A DNA stretch of 64,000 nucleotides from Straminergon stramineum. Taxonomy: Eukaryota > Streptophyta > Bryopsida > Hypnales > Calliergonaceae. The position numbers and the translations under genes are program-made. The stretch spans positions 18,540,501-18,604,500 of the forward strand of contig OY987269.1 of NCBI GenBank assembly GCA_963920665.1, given 5' to 3'. The notes beneath the pieces are model-generated. The model was given only the letters and a program-made list of their open reading frames with translations. It was not told the origin of the DNA and made no database searches. Below, piece by piece: positions 34,983-46,754 of this stretch; the first letter of the stretch is position 1; the number at the start of each line of letters is the position of its first letter.

Positions 34983-37900
34983 ATGGAAGATGGGAAAGTG
35001 AAAACGTCGTCGAGCTTGGATGTCGCACGCGAGCAATCGGCGAGGCAGTGTGAGAGGTCGAAATCTCTTGTTGAGCCTGAAACGACTTACTCACTATCGA
35101 ATTCAATACCTGATTCAATCGTCTCGCAACTACAAGAGGTGACCATATCGACATCGCCGGCCGAAGTAGAGCCCGTCGTGCTGACATTCGAGGGGTTGCA
35201 ACCTCTGATCAACGTAAATCTTGATGATCCACTTCCTAATAATCCAGGGGGAGCTCTTCATGGCGTGTTAGAAAATGGAATTCGGTACTATGTCCGCAAG
35301 AACGCGAAGCCGCGAGATCGAGCAGCTCTTGCCCTGGCGGTTTTGGTAGGGTGAGCGTCGTAATGAACTAAATTTCGCTTTTATTTGGTGATCACCGGGA
35401 TGAAGAGCCAACTGATTATGTAAGAATGCTGATGCAGGTCTATTCTTGAAGAAGATGGCGAGCAAGGTGTTGCTCATATTGTAGAGCATTTGGCTTTCAG
35501 TGCTACCAAGGATTATACAAATCATGATTTGGTTGTCTTCATGGAGAGTATAGGCTGTGAGTTTGGAGCCTGCAATAATGCCTACACGTCCTTTGATGAG
35601 ACTGTTTACGAGTTACTGGTTCCTGTTGATAAACCTGAAATACTCTCCACGGCTCTCCACGTTCTTTCCGAGTTCAGCACAGAGGTATGTGATTTGCAAG
35701 TAACGACTGTCAGAGTATTTTTGTCAAGCTCTTCCATGATAGCCCTGCTTGAGTTTACAACTACGTGCAGCCTCATGGGATCAATGATTTTTATAGGTTC
35801 GAGCATCCGAAGAAGATTTGGAGAAAGAAAGAGGTGCCGTGTTGGAGGAATGGAGGAATCGGCGAACTTCATCTGGCCGACTCAACGCTTCATATTGGAA
35901 ACTCTTGATGGAGGGATCGAAGGTAACATCTGTCTCTCTTCTCTTCTCTATATCGTTTAAATCTCAGTTTAGTGATATCTTTTTAAATCGGTGTTATTTG
36001 AAGCTGCCAAGTGACAAAATCACACAATCGTGTATCTGCGGTGTGGTCCTCGCACGTTAGCTTATTAGGTTATCTCTCATTAACAGAACCCCAATGCAAG
36101 CTCCAGTAGGTTGTGTTTACCAGCAAATATAATGGTTTAGCGAAAGAATCTGAAATCACTACTCCTAATTTCACTGCATGAATGCAGTATGCTGATCGTC
36201 GACCAATTGGAAAAGAGGAAGTTATAAGGAATGTCTCTGCGCAACGTGTGCGCGATTTCTACCGCCGTTGGTATCGACCAGAAAACATGGCAGTTATTGC
36301 AGTTGGAGACTTTTCCGACTTGGAGGTATTTTATTTCACTATGTATTGCTGCTACACTCTTCTGTCTACTTTGTTTGGTTCAGAAATAAGGTGGGCATCT
36401 TACCTGTCATTTAAACTTAGGAATGTGAGCACTGTTGCCATCAAGTCATTAGATTCTCTGTAAGTGAATGTGAGATGATTGGTACAGTATATATTTTCTC
36501 AAATGTAGTGGCCCACGCTAGATAAACTCAAGGGTGTAGCTGTAAGAATCATCTATTCAAATTGTGAAGATTTCGTTGTTCTGTCTGAAGTTGAATTCAG
36601 ACTGGTAAGATACTTGAATTCTCACAATCGACAGTGAACAGCACGAGATAAACAAGGGTCCTTTTTGTTAAAAATGAGGCACCCTCTCCTCTCTGCTTGA
36701 GTTTTAAGTGCCGAATATACTTCCAATCATTGATATATTGAGGAAATGTTCACGGTTCTTATCCCAGGGTGTCGTTAAGCGTATCAAGCTTCAGTTTGAG
36801 GGGAAGCAAGGACACTCAAGCCCTTGTTCAATCCCAACATTTCCAGTGCCTTCACATGATGAACCACGCTTCTCATGTTCTGTAGACTCAGAAACATCAA
36901 GGGTGCGTCATCGTCTTTCCTTCAATTCTTGAACCTTGGGCATTAATTCTCTGGAATTCAACTTTTTTCAAGCTTGCTTGGTATTTTATGGGCAAACCAT
37001 CGGAAAAGTGGTCATAATAGTTTCTCGAGTGTTCATGAGTTCCGAAAAACTAACATTCAGAATCTTGGATTGTGGGACTCAGTCATCAGTGGACATCACT
37101 TGCAAAGCACCTTACAAACCATCGACCACAATAAAGGATAGTCGTTTCTTTCTGGTCGAAGATATGTTTTGTGATGCTTTTAATGATAGGCTCTTCAGAA
37201 TTTCCAAGCAAAAGGATCCTCCATTCTTTTCTTGCTCCTCCTACACTAGTACCCTTGCTCGGACAGCAAAAGGTTACAGCATTAAGTCCACATGTCCGGA
37301 GGGAGGAACATTGCAAGCACTAGAACAAATGCTCATAGAGGTGAGGTTCATGCCCATTTATTCATCTTTATTTGTTTTGAAGTAAGCACAAGGGAGAAAA
37401 GATTCGGTCAGTTCTGTACGTGCATTCCGCAACAATTTTGTGCTTCCTTGGTCTGATTTAAACTGTCTAATTCAGGCTCCGTTCTGATTCATGTGACATA
37501 TTTTTAATGTCTGAAGATTGCACGAGTACGATTACACGGATTTTCTGAGCGGGAAATCGCAGTTGTGCGTGCTGCGACGATGGTATCTTTAAAATCCTGG
37601 TATTTGCAGAGAGACCAACTCCAGTCCACAGAGTGGCGAGATAAATATGTTTGGGTGAGGATTCTCTATCGTGAATGATGAATTTCTAGTAGCAAACTTG
37701 GGACAAAGCTATGAGTCTCAATTATTGCTTTGAAATCGCTCTGACAATTTTTTTTTAAGTACTCTGTTACCGTTTGCTTTTCACCATTCTAGAAAGAATT
37801 TTGTTCGTGGGTAGGAAGCATTAGCTTTCAAGAGGTCATTGGTCTAATTACATGGAATTTGTGTGGCTAGCACTTCTTACATGGAGATGCGATATCACCT

Positions 37901-40900
37901 ATCGAATACAAGGCTCAGCTTCAGAAGACCCTCTTATCAGGTCATTTATTGTTTTTTCATACCAATTCTCGTTCCTGTTTCCAATTTTATTTCAATTTTA
38001 TATATATATATATGTCTTTATTGTGAAATCTTTGGTAGGATTACCGAGGTATGTAGGACTTTTCATTGAATATTTCCTGACTTCAATCATCCTTCAACTT
38101 TACGAGGAGATCTAACGTAATCTCATTTCTAACAACAGGTATCTCTGCACCGGAAGTGTCAAAAATTGCAGAGCAATTCTACGCAACATGTAACTGCATC
38201 ATAAGAACTATTGAGCCTCATGTGAAAGCGAGTGAGGAAGATCTGAAGGCTATCGTACAGAAAGTAACAGAGATGGAAAGACAGGGTAGCATTGATATTT
38301 GGAACGAGCAGACTCTTCCTGATTCCATAATTAAGGATCTTCCTTCACCAGGGTAAGGAGAACATAACCTGTGCTAATTTTAATTCTTACACCTCAGCAA
38401 TTTGAAATTTATTGGAATACTTTGGCTAGCAGAGTTACTTGACAATCTCTTTCGGTCTTCAGATAGATATTCTTTTCCTTTTGTGGTGAATAAATTGACA
38501 TTAAATGGGTGTTAATGTGTTTACAGCGTGATCGTAAACACCAAGCACTATCCTGAATTTGACGCAACGGAGATAACTCTAGGCAACGGAATGCGAGTTT
38601 GCTACAAATGCACATCCTTCCTTGATGACGAGGTTTTTTACTCTACCTTTTAATGCGCGTGTATTCAAATTCACTTTTGAAGGCTATAATAATCTATTGT
38701 TCAGTGTTTTTGACCTTCAGAGCATTCAACCTGAGCCTATGAACGGAAGTCAAATATTCTAAGTAGAAATTGCCAATCTACTTCTACTGCATGTTTCCCA
38801 TAGTCTTCTGCATTCTAGCTCAACATCTTGAAGTATCAGAAATCTGATGCCATCATTTGGATGAAGTTATTTGCTTTCGAGATTCTCTAGTAACCAAAAC
38901 CAAGACGGCAACTGGCAGGATCGGTTCATTCAAAGTATTTTAATATCTTTTCCTGTTTCAATTTGGTTCAGATCCTAGTGCGCGGTGTAGCATACGGGGG
39001 AATTTCTGAAGTGGATGAAAGCAACTATTATTCTTGCAACATGGCGGCTTCGTTTTCTCGTGAAATCGGGATGCACGGCCTTAAACCTACTATTATGGAA
39101 GAAATGTTAGCAGGGAAGAAAGTGCACGGTCCGTATGTTGGACTTGGGTACTACACTCGCAACTTTAGTGGACATTGTTCACCATCAGACTTGGAAACAG
39201 CTTTGCAGGTAAAACTATTGGTCTTCCGGTTTCTTTAGCACAATCGCACTTGCTGTATAACGTTTATTTATTAAAATCATGAACTTTCCAATAACGCTAG
39301 CATAACATCTCATATATTACTAGGCATACATTTGTTTTATTATAATGTTAATCTAATGCCTAGTATTTTGACAATGCAAAAATCTTAAATCAAAGTTAGG
39401 CTATTGTTATTCTAATATCATGTTCATTCAATTCTACAAAATATGAAGTAACACGACACCATTGAATTCGATTTAAGGTTACATCAATATCTATTAAGTT
39501 TGATTTTGATATGACACTAAATTGACATCAACTTAACATTGTCCTAATGACCTTGTTAGAGTAAGTTGAAGTTAATCTTAATCTAGTGAGGGAACTTCTA
39601 AGATGACCAAGAGATGGGGTGGGCAGCTACCTAATGAGTTGGCGCGCGCTGGATTATGCCCCAGCTTGTGTACCTATTGTTTGTGACTAGAGTGGAACCT
39701 GCCGAAGAGGTGGAACTGGTGATGCGAAAATATCTCGAGGCTATAAAGAACCATGAGAGAGATCCAGCTTCAGCATACTATAACCGAATTCGTGCTCTCA
39801 ATTATGGCAACTCCTACTTCTATGAGGTGAGTTGGGATGGGCCTATTTAATTTTCAGGTCATTTAATGCAAAATCCAGTGTTTTCATCCCTGATATATGT
39901 AAACATAATGTCTTTACTGATTGGATGCTTTGTATTTGATAGCCCTGGGTAGCAGAATCGCTCAGCAATGTGGATCCCAAGAAAGCCTGTCAATATTTCA
40001 ACGACTGTTACGCAGACCCTTCCACATTTACAGTGATGATGGTTGGAGCCATTAACACTGTGGAGGCGTTGCCACTCATTCTTCAATATTTGGTAATATG
40101 CTGCTCAACCCCTACTGCTTCTATAACTGATTAAATGCAAGTTGAGTTCTGTAGGTTCTTTCAACAAAGTTATGCAAATGACATTGCAATAGATTTGATA
40201 GAATCACCTTAGATATTATTGTTATGCCTACGAAATGCGTGAACTTCGTAGCCTAGGAATCACCATTTTTGTGATATCATTCTTTTTTATCCTTTGAAGG
40301 GCGGAATTCCTAAGCCAGAGAAACCAGTGATGGCTTACAATCGTGAAAGTTTGTCAGTCGTACCTTTCAATCCTGCTTCACAGATAGTAAGGTGTAGTCC
40401 TTACCCCACACTATCAAATATTTTTTGATCTTGTAAAATGGAGGCGTATCTTGGATACAAGCGTACACAAAATCTCTGTTTTTAGTTTTGAAGTTAGAAT
40501 CTGTATATCGTATGGATATGCTTAAGATACTGAGTTGCATCTTGTGGATTTTTTGTTTTATCCTATCAGAGAAGAAGTGCGCAGAGAAATGGTAGAATCT
40601 CAATGCAAAGTATACATCTGTTTTCCTATCCATTTAGAAAGACACTATTTGGTAAGCACTTCTGCCCCAAGTTGCAGGCTCCATACATATTTGAGTTTTT
40701 GTGCCCGCTGTTTTATATTATGTATTCCTTCACCAAATGTATGACACTATTCTCTTTGGATCAGGGAGATCATGCTCAGTACAGTGTGGAAAACTTCATG
40801 TGCAAGTTCCTGGAAACCAAAATCAGGCAATTTCTTCGTTTCAAACATGGAAAGGTAGGTCTTCAAAGACATTCAATAACTTTTAGAACTTTCCTCTTGG

Positions 40901-42842
40901 ATTTTTTATAGAAATACAAGCATATGTAAATCAGATTGAATAATGTGAGAGTCTAATTTCTAAGGCTTCAATTGAAATGTAGCTCTGTACTGTATCCTAC
41001 TAAGTCTTTCCTGCTGCATATAGCACTGTGATGCCAGCTTGAATAGCAGCATGGAGAATTAATGCGTGTTGATTTAGATCATGTCGACTTTGAAATTTGA
41101 TTTGGTTTTGAACCAGTCTGATAGATTTTCTCGTCCTGACTGTGGTGCTTGTCGTTACACTTGCTGAATTATTTGAGTTCAAGATAACGCCAGCTCTCCA
41201 AGTTCGAAGGTATTAACATTAGAAATTAACCGTCAGACGTTTTGCAAAAATCTGGCAGGTGTATAGTGTAAGTGTGTATGCAAACTTACCGTTTATTTAC
41301 GTGGAGAATCGTGGACATGTTGCTGTGAGTTTTACTTGTGATCCTGAGATGGCGTGGAAACTGGTAAGCTCAAATGGCCATTCACGATAAAACAAAGAAC
41401 CCATGTTATTACTTTATTTTGTATGGAGGCTCTTGTTCATATCAATGAACAGCACGGGCAGAGATGTATTTACTCCAGAATTTTGGGTGCCTTTTTGTTC
41501 AAGATTCTCATGTGTCTGTCAGGACTCAGTGTAATCCACATCATAGTCTTCGCGACCATGGATGTAGTCATTGTAGATTGATTGCTCTGGTATAATGTGT
41601 AGCAATGGCCGAATAAACATGTTTCCCGGAAGTTTTTTATTAGTATTTCCTGGCAGTTTGAAGGCAATATATTGTTACTGAAAGTCCTTCGTGACTAATT
41701 TCAGGTTGACCTCACGTTGGACGAAATCAAGCGCCTGCAAGAAGAAGAGCCTCCAGTCAATGGCGATGTATCAACTGTACTGGAGCTTGAGCAGCGGGAG
41801 TATGAAACTCTTCAGGAGGTACAGTGCAGCTGAATATGTAAAGATGCTCGCTTGGTTGTTCCTTTTGGGTAGTCCTTTGATCATTGTTATCAACAATAAC
41901 AAAGGGACCAAAAACTAAAACTAAAGTGGCCGTTATAATTTTAGATTCTTCACGGACGAGTGCATATGTTTCTCTAAAGAATATGGGTCGCCTTAATTGG
42001 AGAGTAACCGGAATTCTTCAGCTTGTTTGAAAAGGATCTTCTGTTAGGGGAAAAGGTCATACTGATTCTCTTACACTGTATGTTTTCTACATCTAAATCG
42101 ATTGCAGGAATTGGTGTAGGTGACTAGAATTTGTGGATGATAATATTTTGTTATGTATAGTCTAATTATGCACTTGTGACGTTCCCATAATTTTCTGGCA
42201 AACTTGATCCCAATCTACAGTACACTATGACTGACCTGTGCTGTGCAGGATAACTACTACTGGATATCCCGCTTGGTGCAAGCCTATCTGTCTGAGCTTT
42301 ATTCAGGGGACTTGCATACCCCGTTTAAGGCAAGGATCTTTCTCTTGCGCGTTGTGAATTTTTGTGTGACTATCCAAAGGAGACTAAGCAAATGGTTCAC
42401 TAATGTAGAAAATTTCGGTTCCCTATGCAAGTGCTTGGATTCATCATTTCAAAGACATATATTTTCTTGTGTAAAAGAATTATGACGAGAGATTGTAGGA
42501 ATAGTTGCATTCTAAGATTCTTAAGTAGGGCTTTTGAATTTTTCAATTAATGAAGATCATAGTGACGGTTATATCGAGGATTTAATTTTGGGTTATATAT
42601 TGAAGGAGACGTTTGGAGATTATTCATTTTTATTTGGAGTATAGACACTTGCAAGTAGTCACTTGTTAATTTTGCAAATCCGTGTTTCATTGCAGGCAGA
42701 AGATGAACTACGTGTTGCAGTTAGGGGAAAAACAAATACAGAATCAATGAAAGAAACTTTGTGTCGTGTTCTGCCGTTTCCTTGCACGAACGAATACAAA
42801 GCAGTTGTTTTGATGCCCACTGAGCTCAAGAGCTCATTGTGA
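34983..42842 (+). CDS. M16 zinc metalloprotease, PQQL-like
   Basis: Twenty exons: 34983-35350, 35438-35684, 35797-35922, 36188-36325, 36768-36902, 37083-37340, 37517-37654, 37871-37940, 38139-38352, 38527-38632, 38972-39208, 39665-39826, 39943-40092, 40300-40391, 40570-40651, 40765-40854, 41259-41363, 41705-41818, 42249-42329 and 42696-42842. They join without a break into 1,019 residues, matching the usual ~1,000 of plant PQQL. The first M16 domain carries the inverted zinc motif HIVEH (residues 136-140), with the third ligand Glu in EKERG at about 216. The second half is the degenerate M16 domain, including GLGYYTRNFSG and ALNYGNSYF. Known family role: two-domain peptidasomes that degrade short unfolded peptides; the specific plant substrate is not known to me. 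Fifteen of nineteen introns are phase 0. Intron 19 uses a GC donor (AAG|gcaagg). No clear transit peptide is visible. Confidence 0.93.
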
Positions 42843-43818
42843 CTTTTGGGGCAGAAAAACTCCAAAGTTGATTTCAGAGAATCCTTTGATCAGGTTGTAT
42901 TTCTTACGATTGGTTAAATAGTCTTATAGAAGTACCATAGGGTATCACAAAAAAGATTTCACATTAGGTGAAGGGCAGACAACCCAACTTTAAAAACCAA
43001 TTAACCCCTACACACCCTGATTCATAGAAAGTAGACAAGGTAACCTCCAAACTGCAAATTTGATGTGCTCTATAAATTCAAGAATTTCTATCAATGTTAA
43101 ACAAAGTAGCCATATACGATATGGCCAGGGTGAACCGACCCCCGCGCTTGTCCTCCCGAAGTCATTAAGTCACGTGCAGGCTTATATGGAGCTATGAGAA
43201 TAATGAAGGGAACAGTGAAGTAGACAAATGTCTAGGTGAGCATGGAGATCATTTAGGAACCAAAAACATATCGTTGTGGGTGAAATACAATATCTTGAGG
43301 TGCATGAAAGAATCCTCCAGAGCATGAATTGTACTCTGTTCAAGAAGATTATGTCAGAAATCCCAAATCTCACCGTAAAAGTTGCATGCTTACAAAGACA
43401 AAAAGAACATGATAACTAGATCCCACTACTCTACTCTTAAACAAAATAATCAGCAAGGTGGTTTGAGCCCTCGCAATGAAAGGGATGACCACTGTGAAAG
43501 CATGGAACCAGTGAAATTGTTGTAATTAATGGAGAGTCCAAAAGATGCGGGAAGAATCAAATGGCTACAAGAAAATCAGAAGATGCTGGAAGAACCTAAA
43601 ACATATCGTTGTGGGTGAAATACTGTAATATCTTTAGTTGCACGAAAGAATCCTCCAGAGCATGAATTGTACTCTGTTAAAGAATGTTACGAGTCGCGTC
43701 AGAAATTCCAAACCTCGCAGAAATAGTCGCATGCTTACAACTAAAGACCAAAATATCATACGTTGATTCCACTACACTGCTCTACAACAAAAACCAGCAT
43801 GCCTGTTTGAGTCGTCAG
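42843..43818. other. Region between protease and EF-hand genes, with a duplicated EF-hand 3' end
   Basis: The two flanking genes converge here. 42,843-43,250 shows no gene and is 3' flank of the protease. 43,257-43,490 is a diverged direct copy of 43,588-43,850, the end of the EF-hand gene with its 3' flank (listed separately). Confidence 0.6.
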
Positions 43819-43850
43819 CTAGGCAGCAATGAAGGGGATGACCAGAAGCA
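43257..43850. repeat. ~331-bp direct duplication of the EF-hand gene 3' end
   Basis: Block aaaacatatcgttgtgggtg occurs at about 43,263 and 43,594, gaatcctccagagcatgaat at about 43,311 and 43,648, and the gcaatgaaggggatgaccag-like end of the gene at about 43,474 (degenerate) and 43,827. The left copy is non-functional coding remnant. The right copy contains the real stop codon. The same sequence seeded the 90-bp array at 20.4 kb. Confidence 0.85.
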
Positions 43851-44807
43851 TGAACGCTGCGTACTCGAAAGTGGCCGAACCAATTAGGAGACGGTCCTGG
43901 TTCTTGAACTTCTCTGTCAATCCTTTCACAATGAAGCCGCACTCCACGAAATCGCCATAGCTAATGCACTTGTTGTGCCCCGAGCGGTCATACTTGCGCA
44001 CCAGCATGTCCAACACCTGCGGAGGAATGGCGAAGTGGAAGCTCAAGAGAGCTTGCTGAAGCTCCAGCTTGTCGATCGTGCCGCTACGGTCGCGGTCGTA
44101 CTCCATGAACTTGGAGTGCCACACGCCCAACTCGCGCCACAAGTTGACGAAGCCCTTCATTGTGATTGAATTCGTTAGAAGTGCACATGACTTTTGACTT
44201 CCAACAGACTTTTCTACGGCAATGCGAGACTCACGAGGAAATGCATATGAATTCCCACAGGAAATCCATTATGAGACCCTACTCCCATGATTGTGCTACT
44301 GAATAGCCTTGAACTCCACGCTTTTCACGTTTCTTTGCAAATATCTGATCAGACTCAGGTACGGACCTTGACAGTAAGATTAGGAATATTAGACGAACGT
44401 TGAGCTTCGAACATCTGTTCCCAAGAATCTTTGAGAGACTGAGAATTTGGCACATTGTGAAGTGATTCGTTGAGGGTGGGTACCTGGGGCCCAATACGAG
44501 AAGTGTCGTAAGTGTCGGCGAACAGGTGCAGCATCAGTCGGAGAGTGCGCGGGGAGAAGGCCACTCGGCCTTGCGACAACAGCCTTCCGAGCTCTTGCTC
44601 GTCAATGCTGCCGCTCCGGTCGGCGTCCGCCTGGTTGAAAATCTCCACAATGGCTCGGTCGGTGTTGGGAGGGAACATCGTCGATCCTCCTTGTGGGGGG
44701 TAGCCGCCTCCATGAGGATGGGGATGGGGATTCGGAGGGGGTTGCTGTCGGTAAGGATCACCATAGCCATAGTACTGACCACCGTTGTAAGGTGGCCGGT
44801 GAGACAT
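43819..44807 (-). CDS. Penta-EF-hand calcium-binding protein (PDCD6/ALG-2-like, plant CML48-50 type)
   Basis: Two exons: 44484-44807 and 43819-44154 (transcribed right to left). They join in phase 0 to 219 residues. The N-terminal ~45 residues are a Gly/Pro/Tyr/His/Gln-rich flexible tail, as in ALG-2/sorcin-type proteins. EF-hand 1 has the canonical loop DADRSGSIDEQE (residues 61-72). A later one has DRDRSGTIDKLE (128-139). A degenerate hand follows at YDRSGHNKCISYGDF, then KGLTEKFKNQD and a C-terminal ATFEYAAFMLLVIPF that forms the pairing hand. Known family role: Ca2+-dependent adaptor that exposes a hydrophobic pocket and dimerises through EF5. The acceptor for exon 2 (after ATGAAG) has a poor pyrimidine tract, but its choice restores family spacing between RIGPQ and GFVNLW. 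The start is the ATG of MSHRPPYNGG. Its 3' end is the source-type sequence of the 20.4-kb satellite. Confidence 0.9.
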
Positions 44808-46185
44808 GCCCGCAAGACGCACCCGAAAACCCTACAACGAGCACAAGACCTCCGCAAAGACCTCCCGCAGATTCTAGATTGGTATTGCAATAACAATCAA
44901 TGTAGGCAGAATCATAAATCCCGAATAGATCTAAGAGACACCCAGTAGCTGAAACGCGTCAATACAGGCAGATTCACATGCCTGTTACCGATTCTAGCTC
45001 AGAAACATACAGTTGCAAGAAAAAATTAGTATGTGGGCCGTTTGACCTAGTGTCGCCGAGTGTGTTCTCCACCATAGGACTGTTTCGGGTACATAAGTCT
45101 GTCCTGGCTCGTATGTTGCACCAGCTGTGTGAGTCCTCTCTCCGTTTAATTCAGACCGTCCTGGATTCACGTCCTACAGCCCTAACAACAGTAGCCAATG
45201 TACAGGAAATGAGATTGTTTACGAAGAATCGAATATTCTGTTTACAAGTAGGAGTGGAGCCGAACAGTGTCAGAGGAGGTATTGAGCTTTTGTCCGTAGT
45301 TTTTCTATTATTAATGAGTTTTTCACGGATATGATTCTGTTATATGGAGCATTTGTACTGCAAATAGATTGCTCTTTGAGATGGTGCTAAGCAATTAACC
45401 TCGTATTTGGATTCAGGTTCGAGATTTCAGGAAAATGGAACTGGCTCATGTTGCACTTGCCAGCAGTTATCCCTATTCATAACAGTTTGCAGAGGTGAGG
45501 AGGTTGCACCTTCCCCAACGTTCAGCATCCCCATTTTCTTATCTTAGAAGTATAACAATCACGAAGAAGATATGCATTACCATACCGATTTTTTAAATTT
45601 CAAAGCCTTGACAATTGACATAGAGTGCAGTGTACGAATGAATTGTGTTGAAAACTACAAAATATTGGGAAAACAGTATACTTTGAACATTTAAACGTAA
45701 CTTCGAGCTCAAGATGTTGTGCAAAAGAACCTGTTTTTTTGTAAAGAGATTTCAGAGAATTCTGTTCAGTTCTCACTTGAAGGTTTAGGGGAGCCTCTTG
45801 CTTCCGAAGTGGTAAGGATAGTACAAATGATAATTTCATAGATTATCAACTTCAATAAACCCAAAAGCTATGGGACAAAGAGGTGGGAGGTTGAGCATGA
45901 CGATTCATCTATATCTGTTCTCATATTCATAATTTGCAATACACACACATATATATACATACACATTGGAGCATTAGAACATGCACATCTTAATTTAGAT
46001 TTTGATTCTTAATTACTCCACAAAACTGCTTTTGAAAAAAACAAGGTAGACATATTATGAATGTAAATAGCATCCTCATTCCAATCAACAGCTAATTATG
46101 CAACTAAAATTGGTACCACACATTGACTAAGGGGAAAAATCAAGGAAAAATCATACCTCTCTCCCCTCAATATTCGAGTGATGTA
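44808..46185. other. Upstream region of the EF-hand gene
   Basis: Promoter and 5' UTR of the minus-strand EF-hand gene lie at the left end. The plus-strand open frame 44978-45334 has no recognisable domain. A CA/TA-rich simple repeat sits at about 45,941-45,965. No further gene is supported. Confidence 0.5.
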
Positions 46186-46754
46186 CTCCCTTCGTCCAAA
46201 AATGATCTTCTTGTTGGATAAAGTGTTCTAGATTAAGGCTAAAAACAATATTTTTAAAACCCATTTCACAGTGTAAGTAGGGTTTGGTGCATTCCTAGTG
46301 TCCTAAAAAACTTTGAGTTTTAGAACACTTTTCAAAGTGTAGTTTGGAAGTATTGAAAACTGAATTTTGGGGGGCAATTTCAAGGAGCCCTACTAGGCAC
46401 ATAATTATTGAGTGTGAGGTCATCATTCTATAGGCAATTAGTATATGCACAAGCTCATATGTGGACCTCTATACCACCTCCCAAATCTTCATCTCCTTCA
46501 AGCAAGAAACACTCAAAGAGGTGCAAAAAATATAAACTAATAGTGATGATTGACCCCTTCAGTCATTTGTTTTGTCTTTTGATTGATAATTGCATGGATG
46601 GAAGGGAAACGATTGCTAAGAGTTGTTTTGCTAGTCCCACATAGCAATCGAAAGTCGAATTTGACCAATTCTCAACATCACAAAGTGAAATAGGAGGATC
46701 ATTCGGGGACAAAAAATTGAGGTCAACAAGAAGATCATTTTGGAATGGATGGTG
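46186..46754. mobile_element. Tc1/mariner-type (Stowaway-like) MITE, ~569 bp
   Basis: The left end reads ctcccttcgtccaaaaatga and continues tcttcttgttgga. The right end is its imperfect reverse complement (tcaacaagaagatcattttg through gaatggatggtg at 46,722-46,754), giving inverted repeats of ~33 bp. A TA dinucleotide flanks both sides (46,184-46,185 and 46,755-46,756), as expected for a TA target-site duplication. The CTCCCTNCGTCC-type terminus is characteristic of plant mariner/Stowaway elements. An internal open frame (46408-46644, Lys/Ser-rich) has no recognisable DDE transposase, so the element is probably non-autonomous. Confidence 0.78.

Noticed and set aside
44526..44948. Plus-strand frame of 140 codons opposite the EF-hand gene
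   Set aside because: Antisense shadow of EF-hand exon 1; no domain.
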